A stretch of DNA of 64,000 nt from Abscondita cerata (GCA_030710515.1 JALBCR010002619.1:112659-176658); one strand, 5' to 3'; numbered from the stretch's first letter, positions 46,130-57,499 are shown. The notes: generated by a model not told the origin, from the letters alone. Program-made: numbers and translations.

Positions 46130-46504
46130 ATTCTTTTAATAATAATTTCCCAATTAATTATTGGACCTTCTTTTTAAGTGTGGCTTTTGGAGAATGGTTA
46201 TCAATCTATAACCATGGTCCTTTTAGTTTGCCGACGTTTCAAGCGGAAGGGTTTGGTCTTTATCGAGACATTATATGAAGATAATGGTGACTGGATGACA
46301 GCTCTTATCAGAAAATCCAGTAAGCATCTAGGTTAACATCTATCTAAATCTAAGTGGACTAAATACAATAAATAATACAATAATAATCAAAATAAATTCG
46401 GACGAACTAACATGTAATGATTATTTTTCATGGCAATATAGTACAATAAAAACAAATGTTTATATAAACTTTTACATTTTAGAATTGAGTAAGGAACAAC
46501 ATCC
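46130..46504. other. No gene; ribozyme-like sequence near 46235
   Basis: The minus strand near 46275-46232 reads CGATAAAGACC, a spacer, then CTTGAAACGTCGGC, like a decayed Penelope-type hammerhead end. TTCCCAATTAATTATTGGACC at 46148 resembles 9848-9870, next to the hairpin repeat there. Confidence 0.35.
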
Positions 46505-46727
46505 TGAAGTTTGACTAAATTCACATTTTTGCCGGTAGACATGGGTAAAATCTATGAAAATTTTAGAATCGCGCATGCGTTGTGACAACATTTGTCGTAA
46601 AAATAAAAACCATTGAAATATTTACTCCATCAAGAACGTTAAAAAAATGTCCGATTCTATTCAAATTTTGGGACTTTGGAAAAAGTATAATATGTACCTC
46701 GGCACTAAAGTTCTTTTTCGTGACTCA
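46505..46727 (+). repeat. Dispersed repeat, copy 1
   Basis: The blocks AAATTTTAGAATCGCGCATGCG-like (46557), CAAATTTTGGGACTTTGG (46660), ATAATATGTAC and CGGCACTAAAGTTCTTTTTC (46700) all recur in inverted orientation at 63610-63830, in the same order. Confidence 0.7.
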
Positions 46728-46959
46728 GGTTTTTTATTTGCCTCGGCTATCGCCTCTACAATCTCTATAATATAAAACACATTCGTCATGAAATAACTAT
46801 TTATCTCAAGTAGCATAATATTTCCTAATAGCATTTTTGCCGAATAATTTAAAACTATATGTACGGTATGCGGCAAAATAACAGTACTGAAATGCGCATG
46901 TGTCAAATGTGTATGTGGCATGCGCCGAAACGTGCCGAGTGGTTTCCAAACGAGGTTAT

Positions 46960-47415
46960 AACATATGTGAATGTCATTGTAGTGTTAGTTGCTTCAAGAT
47001 GGTTCTCACTGTTGCAGAAAAGTTTTTATCGTGGAGCAATCTTGCTTCGGTCATACGGAAACGGGCGCGGAAACGGTCTAAGCTTAAACGAAGTTGCTTA
47101 GTGACGCATTTAGGACTATTTTATGAAACAGGCCCGAAGTCGCCGTTTTGTTATCAGTTGTTGACAAGCTTCGTCGCACCAGACCTAACACCACCTGATG
47201 TATCTACATATGGGGGAATGCTTAGAAGGAGGCTCATCACGATCCACCATCCGACATTCCAGAATTACGGGTTAAAATTCGACAGTTTGGTGCATGCAAC
47301 AACCTGTGTTCACAGACATGTTTATGAACCTTCGCGAACGCTACGAATGCTGCTTGGAACTGAACGGAGGGCATCTTTGAACATCTGTTTTATCGGGAAC
47401 GTCGTCGACGAATAA
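46960..47415 (+). pseudogene. Internally deleted DUF4817-type transposase
   Basis: From 46999 the sequence reads MVLTVAEKV (using a frame change) FIVEQSFRSYGNGRGNG, the start of a DUF4817-like domain. After about 150 bp of mixed frames the text jumps to APDLTPPDV at about 47180, which corresponds to the 'SPDLTPLDFFLWG' block holding the third catalytic Asp. It then continues through a decayed C-terminal region to an LELNGGHL-like segment at about 47355-47380 (frame-shifted), the usual 'CLELNGGHLEHLL' end. The whole middle of the protein, with the first two catalytic blocks, is missing, so this is a deletion derivative. The rest of the open frame to 47415 is out of register. Confidence 0.6.
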
Positions 47416-47419
47416 TCGC

Positions 47420-47937
47420 TTGCAAGTATATTTTAGGCATATTATGCAAAGATCACGTAAACATAGATAATAAACGTTTCATACTTCCAGTAATTCTTAT
47501 TTTTGCCGTATAGTATATTCGATGATGGGGAGAATATAAGCGATAACTTTTTGTGGTAGCTTGTTGCATTCAAACCTGCTATGTTTCCTTGTTCCGAATG
47601 TTGATGTTGTCTTGCTTGCATGAGTTTTATCCAACTGAATTATGAAGTTTTTAAGTAAAATAGCTGATTACATATAGAATAAATATAAATCAATTATATT
47701 TTGTGAACAAACTAGAGAATTTTGTATACATTCAGTTAATACATTAAATACTTAGAAATTACATTTATTATATTCGTATTAAGTTCACTTGTTTTAATTA
47801 ATGATTTTGTAGAAAGTCATTAACTAACCGCAGTAGACAATGATCCGGTCCAGTCTTATCTGAACATTATTTATTAGTGACATCGATTATCTTTAAACCA
47901 AAAATAATACTTTTTATTACCGTTTTCATAATTCTAA
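47420..47937. other. No recognisable gene
   Basis: AT-rich. No supportable feature. Confidence 0.5.
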
Positions 47938-47939
47938 TA

Positions 47940-49214
47940 CGAGGATGTATTGATATCTAGTTAGCCTAGACCAGTTCCTTGCATAAACAAAATATTGCGT
48001 TACCATAGCAACGAACAATACTTATTAGAAGTGTCAGTGTAAAGTTTGACGTCAAAAAGTAAACCAGAGTCACGCAATAAATTAAATGAAAAAGATGTCC
48101 ACCGAAATTGTGAAAATCGAAAAATTGGAGTATCGAGCCATCATCAAGTACCTGTATTTAAAAGGGTTAAGAGGTAAGCAGATTTACGAAGATATGCTTA
48201 ATACCCTTGGTGATCAATGTCCTTCGTATGCGACCGTCAAAATTGGAATGCAAGCTTCAAAAGAGGTAAATTTTCCATTGAAGATGATGACCGATCGGGA
48301 AGGCCAGTTTCTGTGTCAGTCCCCGAAAATATCGATGCAGTTCATGACATGATTTTATCAGACCGTCGAATTGGGCTAAAACGGATATCTGAAGCACTGA
48401 ATATTTCATACGAACGCGTTCATCATATGGTTCACGTCAATTTGGACATGAGAAAAATTGCTGCAAAATGGATCCCCAAATGTTTGAATGTTGACCAAAA
48501 GCGTGCAAGGGTAGAAGCATCGCGTTCGATCTGTGCTCGATTTGAAAACGATGTAGACTTCTTAAACCGAATTGTTACTATGGATGAGACTTGGGTACAT
48601 TTCTACGATCCAGAAACAAAGCAACAATCGATGGAATGGCGACACTCTGGTTCTCCAAGACCTAAGAGTTTCGTGTCCAAAATCTGCTGGAAAAGTTCTT
48701 GCTTCAGTTTTTGGGATTGCCATGGAGTAATCATGATTGATTTTTGGATAAGGGTAGAACAATAACTGGAGATTACTATTCGACATTACTGACCACTCTA
48801 CGGAAAATATTAAAGAGAAAAGACGCGGAAAGCTATCCAAAGGTGTTTTGTTTTGCAGGACAACGCCCTGCACACAAATCTCATGTTGCCATGCAAAAAT
48901 TCGTGATTTAGGGTTTGAATTACTAGAACCCCCCCTTATTCACCCGATTTGGCTCCGTCCGACTATCACCTCTTTCCTCAACTGAAAAAAGTTTAAAAGG
49001 TCGTACATTTTCTTCCAACAAGGAGGTAATAGAAGCTGTGGAGGTCTGGTTTGCAGAGCAAGAAGAAACATTTTTTGAAAGGTCTAGAGACGTTGCAGGT
49101 TCGCTGTAATAAATGTATCCAATTAAGAGGAGAATATGTTGAGTAATAAAATATTTTGACATTGAAATTTTGTTTGGTTCTATAGTAGGCTAAGAATTTT
49201 TTAATATATCCTCG
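47940..49214 (+). mobile_element. mariner element, copy C
   Basis: A 1275-bp element with TA at 47938-47939 and 49215-49216 and the same terminal inverted repeats as copies A and B. Confidence 0.92.
48086..49146 (+). pseudogene. mariner transposase, several frameshifts
   Basis: Starts MKKMSTEIVKIEKLEYRAII at 48086, as in copy B. A missing A near 48241 (AAAATTGG instead of AAAAATTGG) shifts the frame, so the DNA-binding and catalytic parts continue in the frame 48217-48765, which contains RIVTMDETWVHFYDPETKQQ with the first Asp at about 48583. Further one- or two-base losses occur near 48664, 48684 and 48742. In the second catalytic block the C run is one base short (CGCCCTGC), and the third block SPDLAPSDYHLF lies at about 48941-48975. 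The stop TAA is at 49144-49146. Not functional as read. Confidence 0.88.
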
Positions 49215-49216
49215 TA

Positions 49217-49990
49217 TTGTTTAATAGTTGCAGTTACATCTAAAAACAAATATTTTCAAATTGTAATAAATTGTACCGCCAAAAATTTTCTCTGAGACGA
49301 ATGCACGTTAATTCGAAATCAGAACAACTCACCCACCCATCTAAAATATTTATCAACGTCGTAGAACAATTATTTCTAGTGGATCTTATATGAATATATA
49401 TTTCACAACTGGAGTAGGTAGTAATATTATAATTGATAAACCTGACTGATATTTCTAAAATATGAATCTAGGCTAGACATCTTAACACAGACAAATATTG
49501 CAATTTCTTATATTAATATAAAGTTACTTAAGAATTTGGTGCTGCTTGGATCATTTAGATCTTGTTTAGTGTAGACTTGTCGCTGTTCTAGAAAGATTTT
49601 ATCTTGGATTCAAGGTTAACCAAAATTAAGTTTGCAGTATGCAATTTGGAAAATACTTAGGTTACTGACAATACAAAACAAAATAATGCTCACTGAATAG
49701 AACTTTCCGACATTTCATGAATTTCATCGTATAATATACTAAGAATAGGTAAACATTACCTCTTACAATTGGCGTAGTATTATCTTGAAGAGAGGCACCA
49801 AGAAAAACCCTAATTGTTTTCCAAGGTAAACGTTTCCTTCGCTGTCCAGTTCCTGATGAGCCTCAATAAGGTGAAAGGAATAGATAGGTGATGTTTGTGT
49901 ATATAAATGACCACTTTATTGTCGGCCGGCAAGAGTTAATTAAAAGCGCGTAGTTTCTTGCGTGACCTAGAAATTTAATTTTCAGTAATA
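49217..49990. other. No recognisable gene
   Basis: AT-rich. No supportable feature. Confidence 0.5.
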
Positions 49991-49991
49991 T

Positions 49992-50290
49992 ACAGAGTGT
50001 CTGTAAAAGGCCTTTACACATATGTTCCTTAGACCAAATTAAGCCGATTTAAGTAAACTTATCTTAGTGCAAAGTCGCTTAGTTTATGTATGCTGTGGTT
50101 TAGGCGCTATGTGGCCTTGAAGTTAAAAAAATTTTGAAATAGTTTTCTTATTATAAATTTAAAACGGTGTATGCGATTTTAATAAGATTTTGCATGGTAG
50201 CTAGTATTATTGAACGAACGTTTTGAGAAAATTTCTAGTAAATACTAATACCGGAAGTGAACGAAACACGCATGACCATTATGAAAATTA
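49992..50290 (+). repeat. Diverged CAGGGTGT-type element, one end visible
   Basis: TACAGAGTGTCTGTAAAAGG at 49992 resembles the left ends at 6302 and 45304, and ACCGGAAGTGA occurs at 50250 as in the fragment at 6964. The opposite end is not clear. Confidence 0.35.
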
Positions 50291-50448
50291 ACATAATCTG
50301 TAGTGGTGACAAAAAATAATTTTTATTCGATAGAGAATTCAAAAATGATCAAAACAAATCTCTTCTAAAATTTTTTTAATTTTTATTCGTTTTAGAAAAA
50401 ACTGGAAAAAAATGCTTATGGTGGTGCGTTTGAAAAAAGCATAAGGTA

Positions 50449-51520
50449 ATCCAGTCGCCTATGATTTCTATCATAAACAAATGAATTTCGTATGGCTAAA
50501 TTTACTGTTCAAATAAAGACTACAGGTAAAAGAATAGACTTATTAAAAGTTTACTGTTTCGAAGATTCTGCATACATATAATTTCCCTTCCCTTTTCTTA
50601 ATTTCAAAAAACCAAGCAATACAAATAATTTATCCCCATATTAATACAAAATTTTCTTAAATTACACTTATATATATTTCTCTTTTCCTCCTGATTCTCT
50701 CTCTTTTCTTTATACCTTCTTTCATCATTCCATTCCCTGTCCATTCTCTCCCTAATAGTATCCTTCCTCTCTCTCTTCGGAACCATTTCGCAATTTTCTT
50801 TTAAATGTTCGATATTCTCTCCATCCTTCGCCACATCCAACATATTCTCTCCTTATAATTCCTCTAGTACATATTCTCTCTTTCCTCATTCCGCATCTAA
50901 ACCTCGCTATGATTCTTTTTTTTTTTTATACTTCTTTTCCCCTCAGATATCCTGGTATTCCTTCCGTACTTAACTCCCTGTACTTTTCATTGTATCTTCC
51001 TCCTTTATCTTCGCCTCCTTTCTTGTATCTGTATATCTTTATCTATACTTATCAACTTCTTTCCAATCTTCCCTTCTTCTTCTGTTTATCTCCTCTCTCG
51101 AGTACCCTACCTTTCATAATAATGTTTCCTGTCCTCTTCACCGTATTTGTTTAAATATTTCTCCACTTCCTTCCAACATTCCTTTAGTATCTCATTTCCC
51201 TCTCTGTCTCTTATCTTTTCCCTATCCCCCATACCTGACTCAATACCTTGTTCCCTTTCTGTTATAATTCCCTTATATGCCTCTCATCCTTATTATTATA
51301 ACTAAAATTATACCCAAGATACTTGTATTTGTCTACTGTTTGTATTTCTTCTTGCCCCGTAACCATCTCTCTTTTATCGTCATTCGTCATATAAATAGTT
51401 ATCCAGAATCTGCGCAACCGTAAGCTTTTACTAAGCCTATTGTTTTACCTGTAATCTTTATTTGAACAGTACATTAGCTATGCCAGAATTCATTTGTTTA
51501 TGATACAAATCATAGGTGAC
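50449..51520. repeat. 1.07-kb inverted repeat enclosing a non-LTR remnant
   Basis: The left arm, about 50449-50585 (GTAATCCAGTCGCCTATGAT, ACTGTTCAAATAAAGACTAC, AGTTTACTGTTTCGAAGATT), is repeated in inverted orientation at about 51380-51520 with roughly 85 per cent identity by eye. Between the arms lies a pyrimidine-rich block whose minus strand is reverse-transcriptase-like. Confidence 0.7.
50604..51420 (-). pseudogene. Non-LTR retrotransposon RT C-terminal remnant
   Basis: On the minus strand, 51365-51250 reads KREMVTGQEEIQTVDKYKYL, then GYNFSYNNKDERHIRELYQK, GNKVLSQVWGIGKR. This is the 'v..fkYLGy.f......d.hirel..Ka..v...vWgiGer' segment downstream of the RT palm in R1/I-like insect elements. 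After a gap, 50870-50680 reads FRCGMRKE, then GENIEHLKENCEMVPKRERK, and the 'TIREkMdrE...ErkR' tail, the usual Cys/His and acidic-basic C-terminus of the same proteins. Frames shift at least twice, and the stretch between 51200 and 50900 is too decayed to read. The purine-rich coding strand explains the pyrimidine-rich plus strand. The copy lies inside a 1.07-kb inverted repeat. Confidence 0.65.
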
Positions 51521-51754
51521 TGGATTACATCATGGTATAATAATTTTAGACGGTATGATATATCGAGGACTCATTTTCGATGCACTCGAGCAGATGCTTT
51601 TGATGACGCGTTTGGAGAGTTCCTTTCCTATGGTTCTTTTACGCTTATTTGTAATTTACATTAAAATTAGAATGGCGTACGCAGCAAAAGAGATTCATTT
51701 AATGTATTAATTGTAATGTAAATAAACGTATTGTTACTATAAGAATAAGTAGGT

Positions 51755-51930
51755 ATAACAGCAGAAACGAAGAAGAATTTTTTAACATCCTAATAAATCA
51801 ACATTTATTAAAAGATGAGAAAAAATTTCGGAATTTTTTTAGGCTAAACATTGCTCAATTTAATTATACTTTGAATATGATACTGTACTATCTTCAACTC
51901 TGCGGCTGCGTCTAGAACTGGTATAGAAGG
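51755..51930 (+). pseudogene. PIF/Harbinger nuclease N-terminal fragment
   Basis: The plus strand from about 51761 reads SRNEEEFFNILINQHLLKDE, then KKFRNFFRLNIAQFNYTLNM. This matches the region before the DDE domain of HARBI1-like nucleases ('EF..l...L..D.ekFr.yFRms...F..LL..i'). Similarity ends after about 50 codons, before the 'peerLa.tLRfLatG' segment, and a TAG follows at about 51913. No catalytic residues are present. I see neither termini nor the accompanying MYB-like gene, so this is a small relic. Confidence 0.6.
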
Positions 51931-51934
51931 GGTA

Positions 51935-54152
51935 CTGACGCAGTATAGTCTTGTTCTTGCGTCCTATGACGAACAAACTGCATTACGACAGACGCACGAA
52001 AGAAAACGATTACATTTAATTTAAGACAGTAGCAGAGACCAGACGAGAGCGTCTGCCGCTATACACCTTGGCCGTTATAAAAATGTTATATCTACTGTAT
52101 TGACTTTTTTTTTTCAATCTTTTCTATAAAGTTGCCACACACTTTTATATACGTTGTTAGACATTTACTTCATTTTTGAGCAAAACGTTTTGTCGCTTCA
52201 ACAGTTACGATTCTCTTTTACACATTTATTAGTATCGGAACGATGTGGAGTTCGCTTGTTTTTTTTTATTTAGATAGACATATTCGAAATAGAAATGTTT
52301 AAACTTTCAAAACTCTATCCTAGGAGGTATTCTCGTTTTTCTAAATTAATATAACGTATTGCAACCGTCTCTTTCCTCGGTGAAATTTTTGGTATAAGGC
52401 AATAAAGGCATAAAAGTGCGTAACTTTAAAAAGGTAAGAGCATCAAAAAATTTATTACGCTTGAAAAATCTCAACTATTTTTTTTATATTCAGCAAAGAA
52501 ATAAAAATGAAAATATTCCGTCAAACATTCATTTTGCTTTAATTTTACACACAAAACGGGCGGAAAAAAGTATGAACGTGTTGCAGAATAGTAGAGAGTA
52601 AAAGAAATATTTAAACGGTAAATATTTAATAATTCGATTTTTTAAAAAAGTTTTAGTTGTCCAAGTTTTGCGAGCAGTAGCGCACATATGATTAGATTGT
52701 AAGAATCGATTTCGCTCCGAGCATATTCGTCGTCGTGGGATATATCAAAGTTTTCCACACTTTTTTAGATCCAATCTTTTTTAAGCAGAAAATTTTAATT
52801 TGCGAATGTAACTTTTTTTACGTTTGAAACAATTTTGGGTTCTATTTATGAGAAAAAAAATTAAATACTTCAATATTCACACCGATGCGAAATCGAAATG
52901 AAACCGTCGGATAAAATCTTTTTCTCCAATTTCAAATCTTCCAACCCTATTGGATTACATTAGTATTCTATCAAGCTACGAAAATCTGAAATTGTAAAGC
53001 AGTTGGGTGTAATTTGAAAAAACGTACGCACTGATGATGTCCTTCTTAAACGAAACGATACTTCCTTGATGGTATGTTCAAATTATGAAATGTAATATTC
53101 GTTTTGAAAATATCGATTTTACTTTAGCAACTGTTCATTTCCTGTAAAATTTTTGTCGTCCTTCAAAACAAAATCTCTTAAAATTTAAGCTCTTTACGAT
53201 CCTTTTTAAATTCGGGTTTTATTTTGAAGAAAGATCTGCCTGAAATAATCTATGAAACTGAGGAGACTTTCTGCCCAAAGCAAATAATGTTAGTTATTTG
53301 ATCAAATTAATTTACCCTACGGTAACTTAACTTTTGTGACAAATACAGACTCAATCTAGATGGACTTTCAAAGTTAAATAGTTAATTTAACTAATGTAAT
53401 TTAACTTTTTATACAATCACAAAGCGAATCTTTTACTTTAAACTGGCGTTTCCGTTAATAAAATATTACGCTAAGGAATACATTCAAAAAGACAATATTG
53501 TAGAATGGTCTATTAGTTGAGGTATTCAATTTCCGTATTTTGCATTTTTACAATCAATTTCCCTCAAATTTTACCATAATTCTTCACCAAAAATAATATA
53601 AATTTTGAACTCATCTTTTAATACAATTACATCCAATCAGTATTCAGTTTCATTATCATAAATTTATGTTGGTTAATTACATTAAAAATTAATGTAATTC
53701 AGAATTGTTAAATTGATAGCACTTGGACGTGCACTGAATAATAATTTTCATAAAAATGACTTTTTATCTGCGTCAACACTTAAACTTTGACGTGTGTGTT
53801 CCATTAATGATGCAAGAAACGAGATGCAACGCGGACTATGCTGTTACGTGATACTTTTTAATAAGAAAAAATGAATTTGCGTATGAAAATTTTAATTCCA
53901 TATTATTGAACCGAATTATTAATGTGCAGGTCAGACTGTAATTATGCCAAGTATTTTTTTTGTAATTAATATAAATATAAATAAAAATAATTGACTTTAA
54001 AAATGTTTCGAAAACTTTCGAATTTCACAATAAAAACTAAAGTCAGTATTGCTAATAGAATCGAGAACAACCCTTTTAAGACATACTATCCTCCGACACT
54101 TATTACGTGAAGACGTAGTTGATACAAATTTTGTAACATTTCAACATGTGAC
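51935..54152. other. No recognisable gene
   Basis: AT-rich with one GC-richer patch (51900-52075) that continues from the Harbinger fragment but has no readable frame. No repeat structure I can support. Confidence 0.45.
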
Positions 54153-54153
54153 A

Positions 54154-55413
54154 CGAAAAATTCAACGAATGATCAATACACCTTGTTTTCGAAACCCCTC
54201 TTTTAATTTTTTTTTTTTTTTTCGTTACAGATCAACAACGTTAGCAAATTTAATGGGACGATCAAAACGACGCATTAATATACATTGACAGTGTGAGTGT
54301 AAAGTATGGAATAACATTAATTAATCCTATTTTTATGCAATTTTCCTCGGACAGGTCAATTTTTTATTTGTAAGTGCCTCATCTTTTGGTATAAATCGAC
54401 TCCTTTCTATCTCCACCAGTGGCGGCGCAACAGGGAGCAACTTGAAAATTTTAAATGGTAACGGGGGTCAAAAGTTACATTTTCGGAATGACCATTTCAT
54501 CCTCTATGCAGCAATGTAAGCATCTTCAACACTGGTCGATTAGAACAGGAACAAAAATTAGTTTGAATATTTTTTAGCATTAATATTAATGTCTGCTTGT
54601 ATTTTCTATTAATAATAATAGCGAGCAATAGTTTTCTGAAAGTATCATCCTAATATTTCTTTAGGTAATTTCTTTAGGTATATTTATACATTTGTATCCC
54701 AACCAATGGCGGTGTATCGTGGGACAATTTGAAAAATTTGAAAGACAATAAGAATAAAAGGTTGTTCTAATGGTCCAATTTTAGAAACAATTACATTGCT
54801 GAACATAAGATGAAAGAATCTTTCCGAAAATGTAACTTTTGACTACTAGTACCATTTAAAATTTTCAAACTGCCCTCCTTTGCACCGCCACTGGTTGTGA
54901 TAGAAATGTATCATTTATGCAAATAGGTGGGGATTTGTGTAATGCTTTGAGGGAACTGTTGTTTGCGCCGATTTATTAATAGAAAATGCAACCAGAAATT
55001 ATTAGTGTAAAAACAATATTAAAAAGTTACTTTTTTCCAGTTCTAATCGACCGATGTTGAAGATGCTTACATTGCTGCATAGATGCTGAAATGGTCTTTC
55101 CGAAAATGTAACTTTTGACCCCCATTGCCATTTAAAATTTTCAAGTTGCCCCCTGTTGCGCCGCCACTGGTGGAAATAGGAAGGGTTGATTTATACCAAA
55201 GTTGTGGGAATTTATAAATAAAAATTGACCTGTCCGAGGAAAATTGCATAAATAAATAATTAAAATTTATTCCATACTTTACACTCACCGTATGTATATT
55301 AATACGTGTTTGATCGTGCCATTAAATTGCTAACGTTGTTGATCTGTAACGAAAAAAAAATTAAAAGGGGTTTCGAAACAAGGTGTATTGATCATTCGTT
55401 GAATTTTCATGCA
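54154..55413. repeat. Foldback element, copy 2, with extended arms
   Basis: The same family as 19841-20819: GAGTGTAAAGTATGGAATAA at 54294 and its inverse near 55265-55288 enclose inverted CCAGTGGCGG... blocks. Here the palindrome extends further out: ATTCAACGAATGATCAATAC (54160), CAGATCAACAACGTTAGCAA (54229) and GACGATCAAAACG are inverted at 55300-55413. The arms are therefore about 0.6 kb around a centre near 54785. An extra end copy (TTATTCCATACTTTACACTC) lies at 55444. Confidence 0.75.
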
Positions 55414-55542
55414 TATAAAAAAGAATAAAAATATAATGAATTTTATTCCATACTTTACACTCACACTGTATAGAATTATGCAATGACTATATAATGATTG
55501 TGAATGTCTTAATAAAATCATGCCATACATTACATTACATTT

Positions 55543-55725
55543 CTATTGGTATAGAATTTGTATCTTATTCATGAAACATTTGATATTTATGTAACGTCGC
55601 AATTCTATTAGTTCTAAATTTGTATCGTAACGAATTTCATTAGAGTACAGATTGTAAAATTCCATAATAATTACATACAAAGTAAAAAAACAAGCGTTTA
55701 CCGTAGAACTCCACATCACCCCGAT
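55543..55725 (+). repeat. Dispersed repeat, partner of 61548-61725
   Basis: CAATTCTATTAGTTCTAAAT..., ATTTCATTAGAGTACAGATT and CGTAGAACT occur here and, in the same order and orientation, at 61548-61725. Identity is roughly three quarters by eye. There is no coding frame in common. Confidence 0.65.
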
Positions 55726-55729
55726 AAGC

Positions 55730-55929
55730 AAAAAATAAAATTGCGTTTTAGAAAAAAATGGTTCAAACAAAAGCTATAAGACAATAGAATTTCTAACATC
55801 TTTTTTCCTCAACTATTTTTGTAAAATTGATATTGGTGGAGATATTGTTACAACAATTATTGTCGCCTAATTGTTACATCTCAGTAATCACTTGTCGGAT
55901 CAAAATAGTTTTAAACAAAAGTTGTGTAT

Positions 55930-55933
<4 letters not shown>
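55730..55933. repeat. Possible SINE-like or element tail before the A tract
   Basis: CGGATCAAAATAGTTTTAAAC and AAAGTTGTGTATAATTA at 55896-55933 resemble 5455-5497. Together with the adjoining A tract this could be the 3' end of a retroposed repeat. Confidence 0.35.

Positions 55934-55998
<65 letters not shown>
55934..55998 (+). repeat. 65-nt A homopolymer
   Basis: An uninterrupted run of A, followed by CACATCACATCAAG. It may be a retroposon tail or a simple-sequence expansion, and its length is unlikely to be exact. Confidence 0.9.
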
Positions 55999-55999
<1 letters not shown>

Positions 56000-56728
56000 A
56001 CATCACATCAAGATATCAAAAGAAAACCATCGGTCCGATTTTTATGAAAACTTTATTACATGGACCTTATTTATAATTCCCGACAGATCTGATTAGATTT
56101 TGGGCATATTCTAAGGGCCGTTTGTTATCTAGAATGCAATTTAATTTCGTAAATACCGTAAAACAATTACATTATAAATTTGTAAGTTTCCATTTTAATA
56201 TATCTTACTAAAAAGTGCGAATACAGAACGCAAAATTAAAGCAATTTTTTAATAAACGAAAGGTATAAAATGTCAATAAAAAACTGTTTCTTTAAATCAA
56301 CGGTTGAGGTGTAAATTAAATAAAAACAATTTAAATCAACAATAATATTAAACTTTTCTTCCATAATCCTTTTAGAATTAATATTTTTAAAGATATTATT
56401 CATACAATAATTGATTATCGTACCTTAGTTATTGCTTTTCAGAAAAAGAATAGATGAAACACAAGTTGAAAGGCGAGCAATCAAGTTTCATTGAAATCGG
56501 ACCAGTGATTTTTCAGATATTGTTTGTTATAATATATGGAAGTAAAATCGGTGCCAACCCTCTAATTCTTTAAAAAAAAATGTCGTTAATATTTTTGGTT
56601 TTGAACCAGTAACATTGTCGCCCATCTAATGTCTATTATTTACAGTATTTATTTATTTGTTTTAGAATTTCTTCTTGCAATTGAAAAGGAATTCTCATTC
56701 CTTCAACGTTTTGTAGAATTATATCTCT
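56000..56728. other. No recognisable gene
   Basis: AT-rich. AATCGGACCAGTGATTTTTC at 56498 is of a type common in insect mobile-element interiors, but no ends are visible. Confidence 0.4.
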
Positions 56729-56729
56729 C

Positions 56730-57490
56730 TTAACTTATTTTAGCCCTTCTTTTCTCATCTTGGTTGTCCTTATCAATTTCTACCATTTTATTTCCTAGCC
56801 TCCAACCTTGCTGTCTTCCGCTGAACCTGTTGTTCTGTCGCGTACGTTACCCTTTCATAATACGATTTCCAATCATTTTCGTAATATCTTGTAGTATTTC
56901 TTTGTATCTTATATTCTCGTACCTGTTTCCATCATTACATTTTCAATCTTGCATTATTTTTCTCCCAATATTTCTCACGTGTTTTTTCAGTCCACTCTTT
57001 CCAACCCTAAAACTCCGAACACTATTTCTCGTATTCCGCATATCTCCTCTACAATTTTCCATTTTCCCTCTTTTCTCGCCAGTTTTCTCTTTAAATTTTC
57101 TATTCTCTCCTCTTGCTATTTCAAATGTTCCGTTTTTCTGTATCTCCTTCTTTGAAAGTGCTAGTTACCTCCAACCCCTCTTCAATCATAATCACGTAGC
57201 CTATTATCCATTACATATTCACCACCGTATCTGCTTTCCTCCAAATTTCCATTTGGTATTGTCCATTTTCTCTGCTCGCGAAGTTCCGCTTTTTTTTTTA
57301 TCCATAACCTCTCATCTCCTTTCCACCCGATTTACCAACATTCCTCGTTTCCCCCTATTCTTGCTTTTAAATTACCCCCATAATTACAATTCTATTTTCT
57401 TTTCTTTTGTAGTTTTTCTAGATCATTTATTACTCGCATCATATTCTCCCATATACCGTCACCACTTTACACTTTTCTTTGCTTTTCCCC
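56730..57490 (-). pseudogene. Pyrimidine-rich block, possibly a decayed non-LTR ORF on minus
   Basis: The plus strand is dominated by T and C and is open for 287 codons, but the product is only hydrophobic and Ser/Pro-rich, as expected from composition. On the minus strand the purine-rich reading gives Lys/Glu/Arg-rich segments (for example KKRNFASRENGQYQMEIWRK and ENRIVIMGVI) interrupted by many stops. The composition and residue bias match the non-LTR remnant at 50604-51420, and ENRIVIMGVI may correspond to the 'ervIigGDFNAR' strand of its endonuclease. The match is weak. It could also be a simple compositional tract. Confidence 0.3.
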
Positions 57491-57499
57491 ATCTTATTT

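Noticed and set aside
48562..48873. 103-codon minus-strand frame
   Set aside because: Antisense to mariner copy C.
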